Below, in pieces: positions 1 to 8,270 of a DNA stretch of 63,772 nucleotides. The translations under genes were made by a program, and so were the position numbers. The notes under the pieces were generated by a model that made no database searches, was not told the DNA's origin, and was given only the letters and a program-made list of their open reading frames with translations. This DNA is from Pseudozobellia thermophila (GTDB lineage: Bacteria; Bacteroidota; Bacteroidia; Flavobacteriales; Flavobacteriaceae), in NCBI RefSeq assembly GCF_900141855.1, contig NZ_FQYU01000010.1, positions 4,767 to 68,538 of the forward strand, written 5' to 3'. Position 1 is the stretch's first letter. Every line of letters begins with the position of its first letter.

Positions 1-191
1 TCCGCATCGGAGGGCTCCACCGTGGCGGTCAGCTGAAGGACCTCCCCTTCCGTTACCGTGGCCACGTCGGGCGTGACCGCTATGCCCGTTACAGGGACCT
101 GCCCATATAGGGTACCAAGTGGAAGGCTTAGGCACAAAACAAGAATAAAAAGAATTTTTTTTCGGACTGGAAAGGTGGTTGGTGTGGTCAT
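1..191 (-). CDS. Secreted protein with Ig-like (BIG2-type) domain, N-terminal part only
   Basis: The first 63 codons of a minus-strand gene are visible; the rest lies off the left edge. Residues 10-31 (RKK followed by a hydrophobic run ending LYGQ) form a signal peptide. Directly after it begins a sequence with the cadence of bacterial Ig-like group 2 domains (VTGIAVTPDVATVTEGEVLQ, then LTATVEPSDA). Proteins built this way in Bacteroidota are usually large modular exoproteins, often polysaccharide-active enzymes or adhesins, but the catalytic part, if any, is not in view. The start ATG is the first in frame and precedes the signal peptide directly. A terminator-like hairpin sits 20 bases upstream of the start. 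Family of the full protein unknown. Confidence 0.75.
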   Translation of the reverse strand, partial: MTTPTTFPVRKKILFILVLCLSLPLGTLYGQVPVTGIAVTPDVATVTEGEVLQLTATVEPSDA

Positions 192-549
192 CTTATCTTG
201 GGTTAATTGAAAAAAAATGCCAAAGGAAATATCCTTTGCATGTAAAAAATTACCCCCAACGCCCCTTAACCCTAACTAAAAATTCTATTTGTGCGAAGTC
301 AATGACATACCGCTCCAAAACTTCAATTCAAAACAAGAATATCCGCTTTGGGCTCCTTAAAATCCAAAAAAAGTGAAAATGAGCATCTTAGGGGAGTACC
401 GCAAAGCTATATCATTTCCGCTACGGACCTTGTGGTAGTCGTTAAAACGGTAAAAAAATCGACAAACACCCCATCTTTTCAGGGACAAATCCAAGTACAA
501 CTGTAACAATCCCTAACTTACCATCTCTTTATACAAAACCATTCACTTT
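192..549. other. Divergent intergenic region, 358 bases
   Basis: The region lies between the minus-strand Ig-domain gene and the plus-strand ECF sigma operon, so it should carry both promoters. Apart from the hairpin at 210-238 I see no gene, tRNA or repeat. A 65-codon reading frame (179-376) is lysine-rich, lacks a family signature and overlaps the start of the minus gene, so I do not count it. No exact TAnnTTTG box is visible on the sigma side, which fits a promoter read by an alternative sigma factor, possibly the encoded one. Confidence 0.5.
210..238 (-). terminator. Terminator-like hairpin in the 5' leader of the Ig-domain gene
   Basis: On the minus strand a 7-bp perfect stem CAAAGGA/TCCTTTG with a TATT loop (238 to 221) is followed by GCA and eight T residues (217-210). 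It lies 20 bases before the ATG at 191, so it would either end a short upstream transcript or act as an attenuator of the secreted protein gene. Confidence 0.45.
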
Positions 550-1104
550 TTGAGCCACAAAAGGGAACATATTGATGCTTTATTACAATTGTGTCTTAAA
601 GGAAGTCCAAGTGCCCAATTCGAAGTATACAACCGGTATTACAAGGCCATGTACAACACAGCCCTTCGGATTGTAAAAAAGAGGGACGAGGCCGAGGACA
701 TCATGCAGGAATCGTTTCTGAACGCATTTACCAAACTGCATACCTTCAAAGGCGAAGTAACCTTTGGGGCCTGGTTAAAACGCATTGTAATCAACAACAG
801 CATCTACCATTACAGAAAGCAACAAAAAACAAACCAAGTTGCCCTGGAAGATGTATTGTACAAGGTCGAAGACAATGATGAAATTGCTTCCGATCAACAT
901 GGGTTTACCGAACTTAAGGCTCAAAAAGTGATGGAAACCATGAACAGATTAAAAGACAATTACAGAGTTTCTTTGACCTTACATCTTATTGAGGGTTATG
1001 ATTATGAGGAAATAAGTGAAATTATGAACATAAGCTATTCCAATTGCAGGACCCTGATTTCCAGGGCTAAGGAAAGTTTGAGAAAACAGATATCAATGGT
1101 TTGA
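550..1104 (+). CDS. ECF-type RNA polymerase sigma-70 factor
   Basis: This 184-residue protein has the two-domain plan of an extracytoplasmic-function sigma factor. Region 2 spans about residues 22-90 (DEAEDIMQESFLNAF is the conserved core-binding helix) and the region 4 helix-turn-helix about 135-181 (YDYEEISEIMNIS, then a CRTLISRAKESLRK recognition helix). It directs RNA polymerase to a small regulon. The start is TTG at 550; the next ATG would cut into region 2, so TTG is preferred. It is followed after 2 bases by a single-TM protein and then by two secreted beta-helix proteins, so the operon couples a sigma factor to a membrane partner and probable envelope targets. Autoregulation is likely for this family but not shown here. 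Confidence 0.9.
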   Translation: MSHKREHIDALLQLCLKGSPSAQFEVYNRYYKAMYNTALRIVKKRDEAEDIMQESFLNAFTKLHTFKGEVTFGAWLKRIVINNSIYHYRKQQKTNQVALEDVLYKVEDNDEIASDQHGFTELKAQKVMETMNRLKDNYRVSLTLHLIEGYDYEEISEIMNISYSNCRTLISRAKESLRKQISMV

Positions 1105-1106
1105 TT

Positions 1107-1664
1107 ATGGAAGGAGAGAATCTAGAAAAATTGTTTGATGAACTAAGGGGCAAATTCGATTACGAGGAGCCCGAAGCGGGCCACGAAATTCGTTTTCGGG
1201 AGAAATTGGACGCCTCACGGGGAACTATATCCCTGCAAGGCAAAAGGACTTCGGTATGGAAGCCCGTGGGCATAGCGGCGTCAATTGTTGCCGTTTGTGC
1301 CCTGGCCTTGATCATGTACCCCGTTGAACGGACCATCGAAGAGCAAGTCGCCCAAATATCACCCGAAGTTTCCCGGACGGAGTTCTATTTTACAAACCTG
1401 ATCGAGGAACAGGTCGTAGCGCTTCAAAAAGAGCGTACCCCCGAAACCCGGAAGTTAATCGAAGATGCCATGGTACAATTGAACAAGTTGGAAAAAAATT
1501 ATACCCAACTTGAACGCGACCTCATCGAAGGCGGAAACAGCAAATTGATCCTCAGTGCAATGATTACCAATTTTCAGACCAGAATCAATCTTTTACAGGA
1601 TGTTCTAGAACGAATCGAAAATATAAAAAACATAAAAAGTTATGATAACGAAGCTACTCTTTAG
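1107..1664 (+). CDS. Single-pass membrane protein, probable anti-sigma factor
   Basis: The 185-residue product has a charged cytoplasmic N-terminus of about 53 residues, one membrane helix at about 54-72 (VGIAASIVAVCALALIMYP) and a roughly 110-residue outer part rich in heptad-like Leu/Glu/Lys segments that looks coiled coil (residues 85-175). This layout and the position right behind an ECF sigma gene match membrane anti-sigma factors, although no ZAS-type zinc motif (HxxxCxxC) is present, so the assignment rests on context. I use ATG 1107 rather than TTG 1101, which overlaps the sigma stop. The 3' end overlaps the next gene by 23 bases, implying translational coupling. Confidence 0.7.
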   Translation: MEGENLEKLFDELRGKFDYEEPEAGHEIRFREKLDASRGTISLQGKRTSVWKPVGIAASIVAVCALALIMYPVERTIEEQVAQISPEVSRTEFYFTNLIEEQVVALQKERTPETRKLIEDAMVQLNKLEKNYTQLERDLIEGGNSKLILSAMITNFQTRINLLQDVLERIENIKNIKSYDNEATL

Positions 1665-2736
1665 GCCCATTGCCCTGGCTCTTTTGACATTTCCCTTATT
1701 GGCCTTGGCCCACGAAGGAAAACCGAAGGGAAAGTATACCAAGGAAAAGACCATCAAAAAGGAATATGACGTAAACCCGGACGCCCTGCTGGAAGTAAAC
1801 AACAGCTATGGCAACCTCAACATTACCTCTTGGAACGAAAATCGTATCCTCATCGAGGTACATATTAAAACCAACGGCAACAACGAAGAAAAAGTAGCCC
1901 AAAAACTAAAACAGATTTCCGTCGATTTCGAAGCCTCTAAAAGTGCCGTATCGGCAACAACAAATTTCAACAACAACCATGGGGGTTGGGGATGGAACTG
2001 GGGCAGGAACAACAATGTGAACATGCAGGTCAATTACACCATTAAGGTGCCGATCAAGGGCAAGGTAAATTTAGACAACGACTATGGCAACATCAATCTC
2101 GACCGTATCGACGGCCATGCCAAGATAAGCTGCGACTACGGGCGGTTGGACATCGGCGAGCTTCGCGGTAAGAACAATCAGCTCAATTTCGATTACACCT
2201 CAAATTCAACCATAGGGTATATAAACAGCGGTAGAATTTCGGCGGACTATTCGGGATTTACCATTGAAAAAGCGATCAATCTGATCATCAGTGCAGACTA
2301 CACCAATTCGGTCATCCGCGAAATTGACAATCTCGAGTATTCATCCGATTATGGCAAAATTGAAGTGGACGAGGTCAACAATGTCTCCGGAAACGGCGAT
2401 TACATCAACGTACAATTGGGCACCGTCCATGGCAACGTCGACATAACCGCCGACTATGGTTCACTAAAAATCGACAAAATGGACCAAGATGCCGGAAACC
2501 TTTTGATCAAAACCGACTATACGGGGGTCAAAATAGGCTACGACGAGCAATACCATTTCAGCTTTGAGATCAACACCTCCTATGCCGGGGTAAAGGGAAA
2601 AGATCGGTTTCAAATACAGATCAGCGAAGAGAAGAACAACAGCAAATACTACAAGGGGCATTATGGCTCTGAAAACAGCGGAAACTCCGTCTCGATTTCC
2701 AGCGACTACGGGGGCATCAGCTTCTATCAAAATTAA
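1642..2736 (+). CDS. Secreted DUF4097-type beta-helix protein
   Basis: The 364-residue protein has a signal peptide (residues 1-23, cleaved near LALAHEG). The mature part is a ladder of short strands built on a recurring D-Y-G/T/S-x-x-x-I unit: NSYGNLNI, NDYGNINL, CDYGRLDI, ADYSGFTI, ADYTNSVI, SDYGKIEV, ADYGSLKI, TDYTGVKI, SDYGGISF and weaker copies. This is the right-handed beta-helix pattern of the DUF4097/adhesin-like families. Residues about 105-125 form a Gly/Trp/Asn-rich insert (GGWGWNWGRNNN). It overlaps the anti-sigma-like gene and precedes a second beta-helix protein, so both are probably made under the ECF factor. Location is periplasm or cell surface; there is no lipobox. Function unknown beyond the fold. 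Confidence 0.8.
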   Translation: MITKLLFRPIALALLTFPLLALAHEGKPKGKYTKEKTIKKEYDVNPDALLEVNNSYGNLNITSWNENRILIEVHIKTNGNNEEKVAQKLKQISVDFEASKSAVSATTNFNNNHGGWGWNWGRNNNVNMQVNYTIKVPIKGKVNLDNDYGNINLDRIDGHAKISCDYGRLDIGELRGKNNQLNFDYTSNSTIGYINSGRISADYSGFTIEKAINLIISADYTNSVIREIDNLEYSSDYGKIEVDEVNNVSGNGDYINVQLGTVHGNVDITADYGSLKIDKMDQDAGNLLIKTDYTGVKIGYDEQYHFSFEINTSYAGVKGKDRFQIQISEEKNNSKYYKGHYGSENSGNSVSISSDYGGISFYQN

Positions 2737-2746
2737 TCATCAACCC

Positions 2747-2764
2747 GCCTACATCGAGGTAGGC
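2747..2764 (+). other. Intercistronic hairpin between the two beta-helix genes
   Basis: A 6-bp perfect stem GCCTAC/GTAGGC with an ATCGAG loop lies in the 45-base gap, 17 bases before the downstream ATG. It has no T tract, so it is more likely a processing or mRNA-stability element than a terminator. Confidence 0.4.
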
Positions 2765-2781
2765 ATCAAAAAACAACTATC

Positions 2782-3507
2782 ATGAAAAAAACAATTGCAT
2801 TATGCTTGATTACAGCCCTTAGCTTTTCATGCTCGGCCCAATTGGGAAAACGCGTTAAAGGCAATGGCAATTTGGTGACCGCCGACAGGCACGTGGGCGA
2901 CTACGACGCCCTTGCGGTTTCGGGCTGGTTCGATATCGACCTGGTCGATGGCCGGGAAGGGGAACTGATCTTGAAGGGTGATGAAAACCTATTGGAATAT
3001 GTGGTTACCGAAGTGGACGGGGGCAAGCTGACCATTAAGGTAAAAAGGGGCTTTAACCTAAGCCCTTCAAAATCGAGCAGGGGCATACATATTACGGTAC
3101 CCGTTGAAAGTATAGACCGGGTAAACCTTTCCGGATCCGGCGATATCGTCGGCAAGACCACCATCAAGACCTCGAATTTTAAGACGGCCATGTCGGGTTC
3201 GGGCGACATCACATTGGATATCGAGTCCAACTCGATAGTGGCGGCCATGTCGGGATCAGGGGATATGAACCTAAGTGGCTCTACCGAGCATTTGGAGGTA
3301 AGCATCTCCGGTTCGGGGGATATCAAGGCCTATGGCCTGGAAGCCGATAACGTAGAGGCCACCATTTCCGGATCGGCCGACATCGAAATAACCGCAAATG
3401 AGTCTTTAAAAGCCCGGGTCTCGGGTTCGGGAGACATAAGCTATAGGGGCAACCCGAAAAAAATCGATACCAAAACCTCGGGATCTGGTGATATCACAAG
3501 AGGATAA
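2782..3507 (+). CDS. Lipoprotein with head GIN domain (DUF2807)
   Basis: The 241-residue protein starts with a lipoprotein signal (MKKTIALCLITALSFSC, acylated Cys17). The mature part contains seven copies of S-G-S-G-D-I or close variants (SGSGDIV, SGSGDIT, SGSGDMN, SGSGDIK, SGSADIE, SGSGDIS, SGSGDIT) spaced 15-25 residues apart, the hallmark of the DUF2807 auto-transporter-adhesin head GIN domain, a beta-helix. Such proteins are common in Bacteroidota and generally uncharacterised. It is the last gene of the ECF operon and is followed by a strong terminator. As a lipoprotein it is likely held on the outer membrane. Confidence 0.88.
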   Translation: MKKTIALCLITALSFSCSAQLGKRVKGNGNLVTADRHVGDYDALAVSGWFDIDLVDGREGELILKGDENLLEYVVTEVDGGKLTIKVKRGFNLSPSKSSRGIHITVPVESIDRVNLSGSGDIVGKTTIKTSNFKTAMSGSGDITLDIESNSIVAAMSGSGDMNLSGSTEHLEVSISGSGDIKAYGLEADNVEATISGSADIEITANESLKARVSGSGDISYRGNPKKIDTKTSGSGDITRG

Positions 3508-3548
3508 AACATCAATACATCAAAAAGCGAACCTATGTCAGTCCAAAG

Positions 3549-3575
3549 TCCCTATTCCGTATAGGGGCTTTTTTT
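3549..3575 (+). terminator. Intrinsic terminator of the ECF/beta-helix operon
   Basis: A stem CCCTAT/ATAGGG with a TCCGT loop is followed by GC and seven T. The hairpin contains the last codons and stop of the convergent MFS gene (stop 3552-3554), so the two convergent genes share this sequence. On the minus strand it lacks a T tract. Confidence 0.8.
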
Positions 3576-4886
3576 GTTGACCCGTGTCAACAACACCATG
3601 CCTATTAAAAAGAAAAGGCCGAAGAATATTATGGAGTACCTGATGCTGCCCGTGACCTGGGCGACATAGCCATAGGCCACCATACCGATGACGATGCCTA
3701 TCTTTTCCGACACGTCGTAGAAACTGAAATACGAAGTGGTATCTACGGCATTGTCGGGCAGTAGTTTCGAATAGGTGGAACGCGATAATGCCTGAATACC
3801 TCCCATAACCAAGCCCACAACCCCCGCGGTGATATAAAATTCCAATGGGGTCGTAATAAAATAGGCGAACAGGCAGATTCCGATCCAAATAAGGTTCAGG
3901 CCGATTAAGGTAGGAATATTTCCGTAGACGGCCGAACACCTCGAAGTAAGGTAGGCCCCGAAAATGGCCACTATCTGGATCAACAAAATACTGACGATCA
4001 AGCCAGTGGTCGAATCGGTGGTGCCCCAGTCAAGCTCTTCGATCCCAAAATAGGTAGCCACCAACATTATGGTCTGCACGGCCATGCTGTACACGAAGAA
4101 AGCGCCCAAATACCTTTTGAGCGGGCCATTCTCCTTGATCTTGCCCCATATCGACCTTAATTCCCTGAACCCATTGAAGAGGAGGTCGTTCGTAAAGGAT
4201 TCCTGTTTATTGCCCTTGGGCAAATGGTAATAGGTATACTGGCTAAACCCGATCCACCACAACCCGGTCAGCACAAAGGAGAGCCGGGTAGGCATGCCCT
4301 CATCCTCAAAACCGAAGGCCTCATACTCAAGGATCATGGCCAAACAGACGACCAAGAGAATTACACTGCCCACGTAGCCAAAGGAGTAGCCCTTGGCACT
4401 GACGGCATCCTGTTGCTCGGGATAGGCTATATCGGGCAGGTAGGAATTATAAAAAACGATACTTCCCCAAAAACCGACCAAGGCGGTGAAGTAGCACAAC
4501 AGACCGAACCACAGATATTCCAGGTTGAACCAAAAGAGTCCCACACAGGATAGGGCGCCCAGGTAACAGAAAAATTTCATGAACACCTTCTTGTTTCCCA
4601 CATAATCGGCGATGCCACTTAAAAGCGGACTCAAAAAAGAAACGGCCAAAAAAGCCGCCGCGGTAACATAACTGATTAGGGTATCGTTGTTAAAGTCAAT
4701 GCCCAAAAATTCGATACGGTCACTGATAACCGTACCTTTTTCGTCCTTGACCAAGGTAAGGGCCCCGTAAAAAATGGGGAAAATCGCCGAAGAGATGACC
4801 AAATTGTAGACCGAGTTCGCCCAATCGTAAAAGGCCCAAGCGTCCAATAATTTTTTACTCCCCTTGAGAGCTACTGTTCTTGCCAT
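3552..4886 (-). CDS. MFS transporter, UMF1 (Atg22-like) family
   Basis: The 444-residue protein has about twelve hydrophobic membrane helices and begins with the family's N-terminal signature (LLDAWAFYDWANSVYNLVIS, residues 12-31). The segment GGIQALSRSTYSKLLPD (about 380) is the conserved loop of UMF1 permeases, related to yeast Atg22 vacuolar effluxers. The substrate is not known for most members. It lies downstream of the M48 protease gene but is separated from it by a terminator (4895-4924), so it probably has its own promoter. The 3' end overlaps the terminator of the convergent operon. Confidence 0.88.
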   Translation of the reverse strand: MARTVALKGSKKLLDAWAFYDWANSVYNLVISSAIFPIFYGALTLVKDEKGTVISDRIEFLGIDFNNDTLISYVTAAAFLAVSFLSPLLSGIADYVGNKKVFMKFFCYLGALSCVGLFWFNLEYLWFGLLCYFTALVGFWGSIVFYNSYLPDIAYPEQQDAVSAKGYSFGYVGSVILLVVCLAMILEYEAFGFEDEGMPTRLSFVLTGLWWIGFSQYTYYHLPKGNKQESFTNDLLFNGFRELRSIWGKIKENGPLKRYLGAFFVYSMAVQTIMLVATYFGIEELDWGTTDSTTGLIVSILLIQIVAIFGAYLTSRCSAVYGNIPTLIGLNLIWIGICLFAYFITTPLEFYITAGVVGLVMGGIQALSRSTYSKLLPDNAVDTTSYFSFYDVSEKIGIVIGMVAYGYVAQVTGSIRYSIIFFGLFFLIGMVLLTRVNKKSPYTE

Positions 4887-4894
4887 ATTCTCAT

Positions 4895-4924
4895 AAAAAA
4901 ACCGTTCCTTTTTAGAACGGTTTT
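4895..4924 (-). terminator. Intrinsic terminator behind the M48 protease gene
   Basis: On the minus strand the stem AAAACCGTTC/GAACGGTTTT with a short A-rich loop is followed by a run of T. It lies 26 bases past the protease stop and 9 bases before the MFS start, so it separates the two transcripts. The A/T flanks make it potentially bidirectional. Confidence 0.8.
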
Positions 4925-4949
4925 AAATATACAATTTTTGTCAGAAGAA

Positions 4950-5759
4950 CTACTGAAAAGAAGTAACCCCGAACTTTTTTGCCTCGGCCTTTGCCATGGG
5001 CGCCCATTCGGTCAGGTTTGCTATCCTTGTATCGTTAGAGGGGTGCGTACTTAAGAATTCCGGGGGCGACTGTCCGCCGCTCTGGGCCTTCATGCGTTTC
5101 CAAAGCTCTGCCGCTTCGGTAGGGTCATAACCGGCAATGGCCATAATCTGAAGGCCTATCCGGTCTGCCTCCGTTTCATGGCTTCTACTAAAAGGCAATA
5201 TCAGGCCTACCTGCGACCCCACTCCGTAGGCTTGGGTAAAAATCTCCCTTTTCTGTGCATCCTGTATGGCAACACTACCGGCCACTGCACCGATCTGCTG
5301 CAAGGTGCCCGCACTCATTCGTTGGGCCCCGTGATCGGCAAGGGCATGCGCTACCTCATGGCCCATGACCACCGCTACCCCCGTTTCGGTCTGTGTAATG
5401 GGCAATATACCGGTATAAAAAACGATCTTTCCCCCGGGCATACACCAGGCATTCACCGTTTCGTCCTCTACCAAATTGTATTCCCATTTGTAGTCCTTGA
5501 GGTAACCGGCATATCCATTGGCGGTCAGCCATCTTTCCGCGGCGGCCGATATGCGCTGCCCGACCTTGGTTATCATTTTCGCATCCGCCGAGTTCTCGAC
5601 CACCTTGTTTTCGGTCAAAAATTGGTCGTACTGCGCGAAGGCCATGGGAAAAATTTGGCTGTTCGGATAAAAATTCAATACCTTTTTTCCTGTAAACGGG
5701 TTGGTCTTGCAGGATGCAACCCCAACAAATACTATCAGTGTCAGTATAATTTTTCTCAT
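4950..5759 (-). CDS. M48-family zinc metalloprotease, lipoprotein
   Basis: The 269-residue protein has a lipobox (GVASC, Cys17) and the M48 active site: HEVAH at residues 134-138 within GHEVAHALADHGAQ, and the third zinc ligand in HETEADRIGLQ (about 194-204). It lacks TPR repeats, so it resembles the short periplasmic LoiP/YcaL group that degrades misfolded outer-membrane proteins. The STHPSNDTRI segment near the C-terminus (about 239-248) is also typical. Attachment to a periplasm-facing membrane leaflet is inferred. A TATTTTTG box lies 20 bases upstream, giving a very short leader. Confidence 0.92.
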   Translation of the reverse strand: MRKIILTLIVFVGVASCKTNPFTGKKVLNFYPNSQIFPMAFAQYDQFLTENKVVENSADAKMITKVGQRISAAAERWLTANGYAGYLKDYKWEYNLVEDETVNAWCMPGGKIVFYTGILPITQTETGVAVVMGHEVAHALADHGAQRMSAGTLQQIGAVAGSVAIQDAQKREIFTQAYGVGSQVGLILPFSRSHETEADRIGLQIMAIAGYDPTEAAELWKRMKAQSGGQSPPEFLSTHPSNDTRIANLTEWAPMAKAEAKKFGVTSFQ

Positions 5760-5778
5760 AATGGCGTGTTTAATGGTA

Positions 5779-5786
5779 CAAAAATA
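5779..5786 (-). promoter_or_regulatory. -7 promoter box of the M48 gene
   Basis: An exact minus-strand TATTTTTG (TAnnTTTG consensus) lies 20 bases before the start. No clear TTG is seen at the -33 position. Confidence 0.45.
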
Positions 5787-5789
5787 GAA

Positions 5790-8189
5790 TTATTTGGCGG
5801 TAATTCGCAGTTGGGTAAACTCTTTACTCACCTGTATCGTATTGTTACCGTTTAGTTTCACATCTTCCGGCATCACCTTTTCGTTATCTATCTCGATACT
5901 TGAAATCTCGAACGGAAGGCCATGCAAATGGATCAGAAAACTATCATAGCTGGTTACAAAACCACCATCCTTGAACTGCTGGATGATCAATTCATCTTCC
6001 TTGCCCAACAACTTAAAATTCCTTAGGCTATATTTTCCATTCTCGTAATCGTAACCATCGCAGGCATCCTCATACACCGTGGAACTTTCATCCCCTATCT
6101 TAAAATACACCTCCAAGGTCAACTGTTCGATTTCCAGTTCGCCGACGTATTGTTGAACCGGGTACTTGGGGATCATGGCCCCCTCCTTTACGAAAAGCGG
6201 GATTTTATCGATATCGGCTTCCACCCATTTCTCCCTTCCCCCTTCGATTACTTCATCCGTCCAATAATTGTACCATTTCCCCCTGGGAATATACATTCTA
6301 CGCCCTTGGGCATTGGGTTCCTGTACCGGGCATACCAAAATTTGCTCCCCGAAAATGAACTCATCGGTCCTAAAATGCGTTTGCATATCTTCTTGGTCGA
6401 AGCAAACGATAGGCAGGATCATGGGCTTACCCTCCTTGGAATACCTCCAGAACATGGTATACAGATAAGGTAACAGTTGATACCTCAATTCAATGTACCT
6501 GCGCACAATATCGGTAATCTCCGTTCCGAACGACCAAGGTTCTTGATCCCCGTGGTCACCGCTGGAATGGACCCTGCAAAAGGGATGAAAAACCCCCAAC
6601 TGCACCCACCTTGCAAAAAGTTCGCCATTGGGCTGTTCGGCAAAGCCCCCTATATCGGACCCCACGAAGGAGTAGCCGCTCATACACATGCGCTGTACCT
6701 GTACATTGGCGATCCACAGATGCTCCCACGTAGCTACGTTATCCCCTGTCCATGTGGAGGAAAACCGCTGGGTACCCGAATAGGCGGCGCGGGTTATGAC
6801 CATAGGCCTTTTCGGATAAACATATTTCTTGACCCCCTCATAGGTAGCCCTTACCATCTGCATGCCATATACGTTATGGGCCTTGCGATGGCTGCACGGG
6901 TGGCCGTCGTAATCGTGGCGCGTATCGAGGGGCGCGGTTTTGGTGGGCACCTCCATTACGGCCGGTTCGTTCATATCGTTCCAAACGGCGTGTACCCCTA
7001 TTTCGGCCATAAACTCCTTGTACAGTTCGGCCCACCACTCGCGGACTTCAGGTTTGGTAAAGTCGGGAAAGTTGCACTCACCGGGCCATACCTTCCCCTT
7101 CATGTAGGGCCCATCGGCCCTTTTGCAGAAGTAATCGTTCTCCACGGCTTCCTGATAGACCCAGTAATCCTTATCTATTTTAATGCCGGGGTCGATCATG
7201 GCAACGGTCTTAAACCCATCGTCTTCAAGCTCTTGGATCATTCGCTTGGGATCTGGGAATTTTTGTTTGTCCCAAGTAAAGCAACGGAATCCGTCCATAT
7301 AATCAATGTCCAAATAAATGGCATCGCAGGGTATCTTCAGTTTCCTGAACTGTTGGGCTATTTCCTTAACGTTGCTTTCGGGAAAGTAGCTCCATTTCGA
7401 TTGATGGTAGCCCAACGCCCACAAGGGAGGAAGTTCGGGGGCTCCGGTAAGGTTGGTATAGGCCCGAACGACCTTGTGCATTTCAGGACCGTAGAAAAAA
7501 TAGTAGTTCATCTCGCCCCCATCGGCCCAAAAACTCGTGGTAGACCTTCTTTCGTGGGCAAAATCGAAATGTGTCTTGAAGCTGTTATCGAAAAAGATGC
7601 CGTAGGCCTTGCCACTGTGCAGGCCAATATAAAAAGGTATGGCCTTGTACAAAGGGTCTTGGTCCTTGCCAAAGGCATACTGGTCCATCACCCAATTGCT
7701 CAGCCGCTTGCCCTTCAGGTTGCTATGGCTGGCCTTGTCGCCCAAGCCGTAAAAACTTTCGGTATGCTGGGTGATCTTGCTCATCTTTACCGTATTGCCC
7801 CCGTATTCGTAGTTTTCTTCCCAGTGGAAGCCCAGCTCGTCCTCGTTGACAATGTTGCCCTCTGTATCGGAGATTTGGTTGCGCAATGTTTTTTTATCGA
7901 CAAGCACCTGCAGTTTTGAGGTTTTTATAAGGTACTCGGTCTCCGTTTCCTGAATTTCGAGATGGTTGTATCCCCTTTTGGCATTTGGATCGATGGCATA
8001 CGAGAAATCGGGCTGAAAATTGTTCTCGGTACCGTACCTAAAACGGAGGGTCCTATCCTGTATGACCGTAATCTCCAAAACGACCCCGTTTTCAGTGGTA
8101 AAATAAAACTTGTCCTTGTCCCTAACGTAATCGACGATATGGTTTGGGTAAAGATTCCCTTTATATTCTAATTCAGTGTTAGTTATCAT
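5790..8189 (-). CDS. Glycoside hydrolase family 31 alpha-glucosidase
   Basis: The 799-residue enzyme has the full GH31 plan: N-terminal mutarotase-like beta domain (about 1-240), catalytic (beta/alpha)8 barrel (about 250-590) and C-terminal beta domains. The nucleophile Asp405 lies in WNDMNEP (403-409); the acid/base Asp483 lies in WTGDNVATWEHL. DIDYMDGFRCFTWD and GSDIGGF are further family landmarks. It hydrolyses terminal alpha-linked glucose from maltodextrin-like substrates. There is no signal peptide, so it is probably cytoplasmic. Together with the branching enzyme upstream it suggests storage-glucan turnover, though no glgA, glgC or phosphorylase gene is in the window. Confidence 0.95.
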   Translation of the reverse strand: MITNTELEYKGNLYPNHIVDYVRDKDKFYFTTENGVVLEITVIQDRTLRFRYGTENNFQPDFSYAIDPNAKRGYNHLEIQETETEYLIKTSKLQVLVDKKTLRNQISDTEGNIVNEDELGFHWEENYEYGGNTVKMSKITQHTESFYGLGDKASHSNLKGKRLSNWVMDQYAFGKDQDPLYKAIPFYIGLHSGKAYGIFFDNSFKTHFDFAHERRSTTSFWADGGEMNYYFFYGPEMHKVVRAYTNLTGAPELPPLWALGYHQSKWSYFPESNVKEIAQQFRKLKIPCDAIYLDIDYMDGFRCFTWDKQKFPDPKRMIQELEDDGFKTVAMIDPGIKIDKDYWVYQEAVENDYFCKRADGPYMKGKVWPGECNFPDFTKPEVREWWAELYKEFMAEIGVHAVWNDMNEPAVMEVPTKTAPLDTRHDYDGHPCSHRKAHNVYGMQMVRATYEGVKKYVYPKRPMVITRAAYSGTQRFSSTWTGDNVATWEHLWIANVQVQRMCMSGYSFVGSDIGGFAEQPNGELFARWVQLGVFHPFCRVHSSGDHGDQEPWSFGTEITDIVRRYIELRYQLLPYLYTMFWRYSKEGKPMILPIVCFDQEDMQTHFRTDEFIFGEQILVCPVQEPNAQGRRMYIPRGKWYNYWTDEVIEGGREKWVEADIDKIPLFVKEGAMIPKYPVQQYVGELEIEQLTLEVYFKIGDESSTVYEDACDGYDYENGKYSLRNFKLLGKEDELIIQQFKDGGFVTSYDSFLIHLHGLPFEISSIEIDNEKVMPEDVKLNGNNTIQVSKEFTQLRITAK

Positions 8190-8211
8190 CTGGAAACTAT
8201 TTAAAGCCCAA

Positions 8212-8219
8212 CAAAAATA
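8212..8219 (-). promoter_or_regulatory. -7 promoter box of the GH31 gene
   Basis: An exact minus-strand TATTTTTG lies 22 bases before the GH31 start, implying a separate transcript from glgB despite the shared orientation. The -33 region reads TTTCG rather than TTTG. Confidence 0.45.
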
Positions 8220-8270
8220 GTAAGACCTTTTTGCGAAACGATTATCGATTAAATGTTATTAGCGAGAAAT

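Noticed and set aside
179-376. 65-codon frame in the first intergenic region
   Set aside because: Lysine-rich, overlaps the start of the minus gene and the leader hairpin, and resembles no protein family.
6477-7919. 480-codon plus-strand frame opposite the GH31 gene
   Set aside because: It is a shadow of the GH31 coding strand: no family motif and low-complexity Gly/Pro/His composition, while the minus-strand gene has a complete catalytic set.
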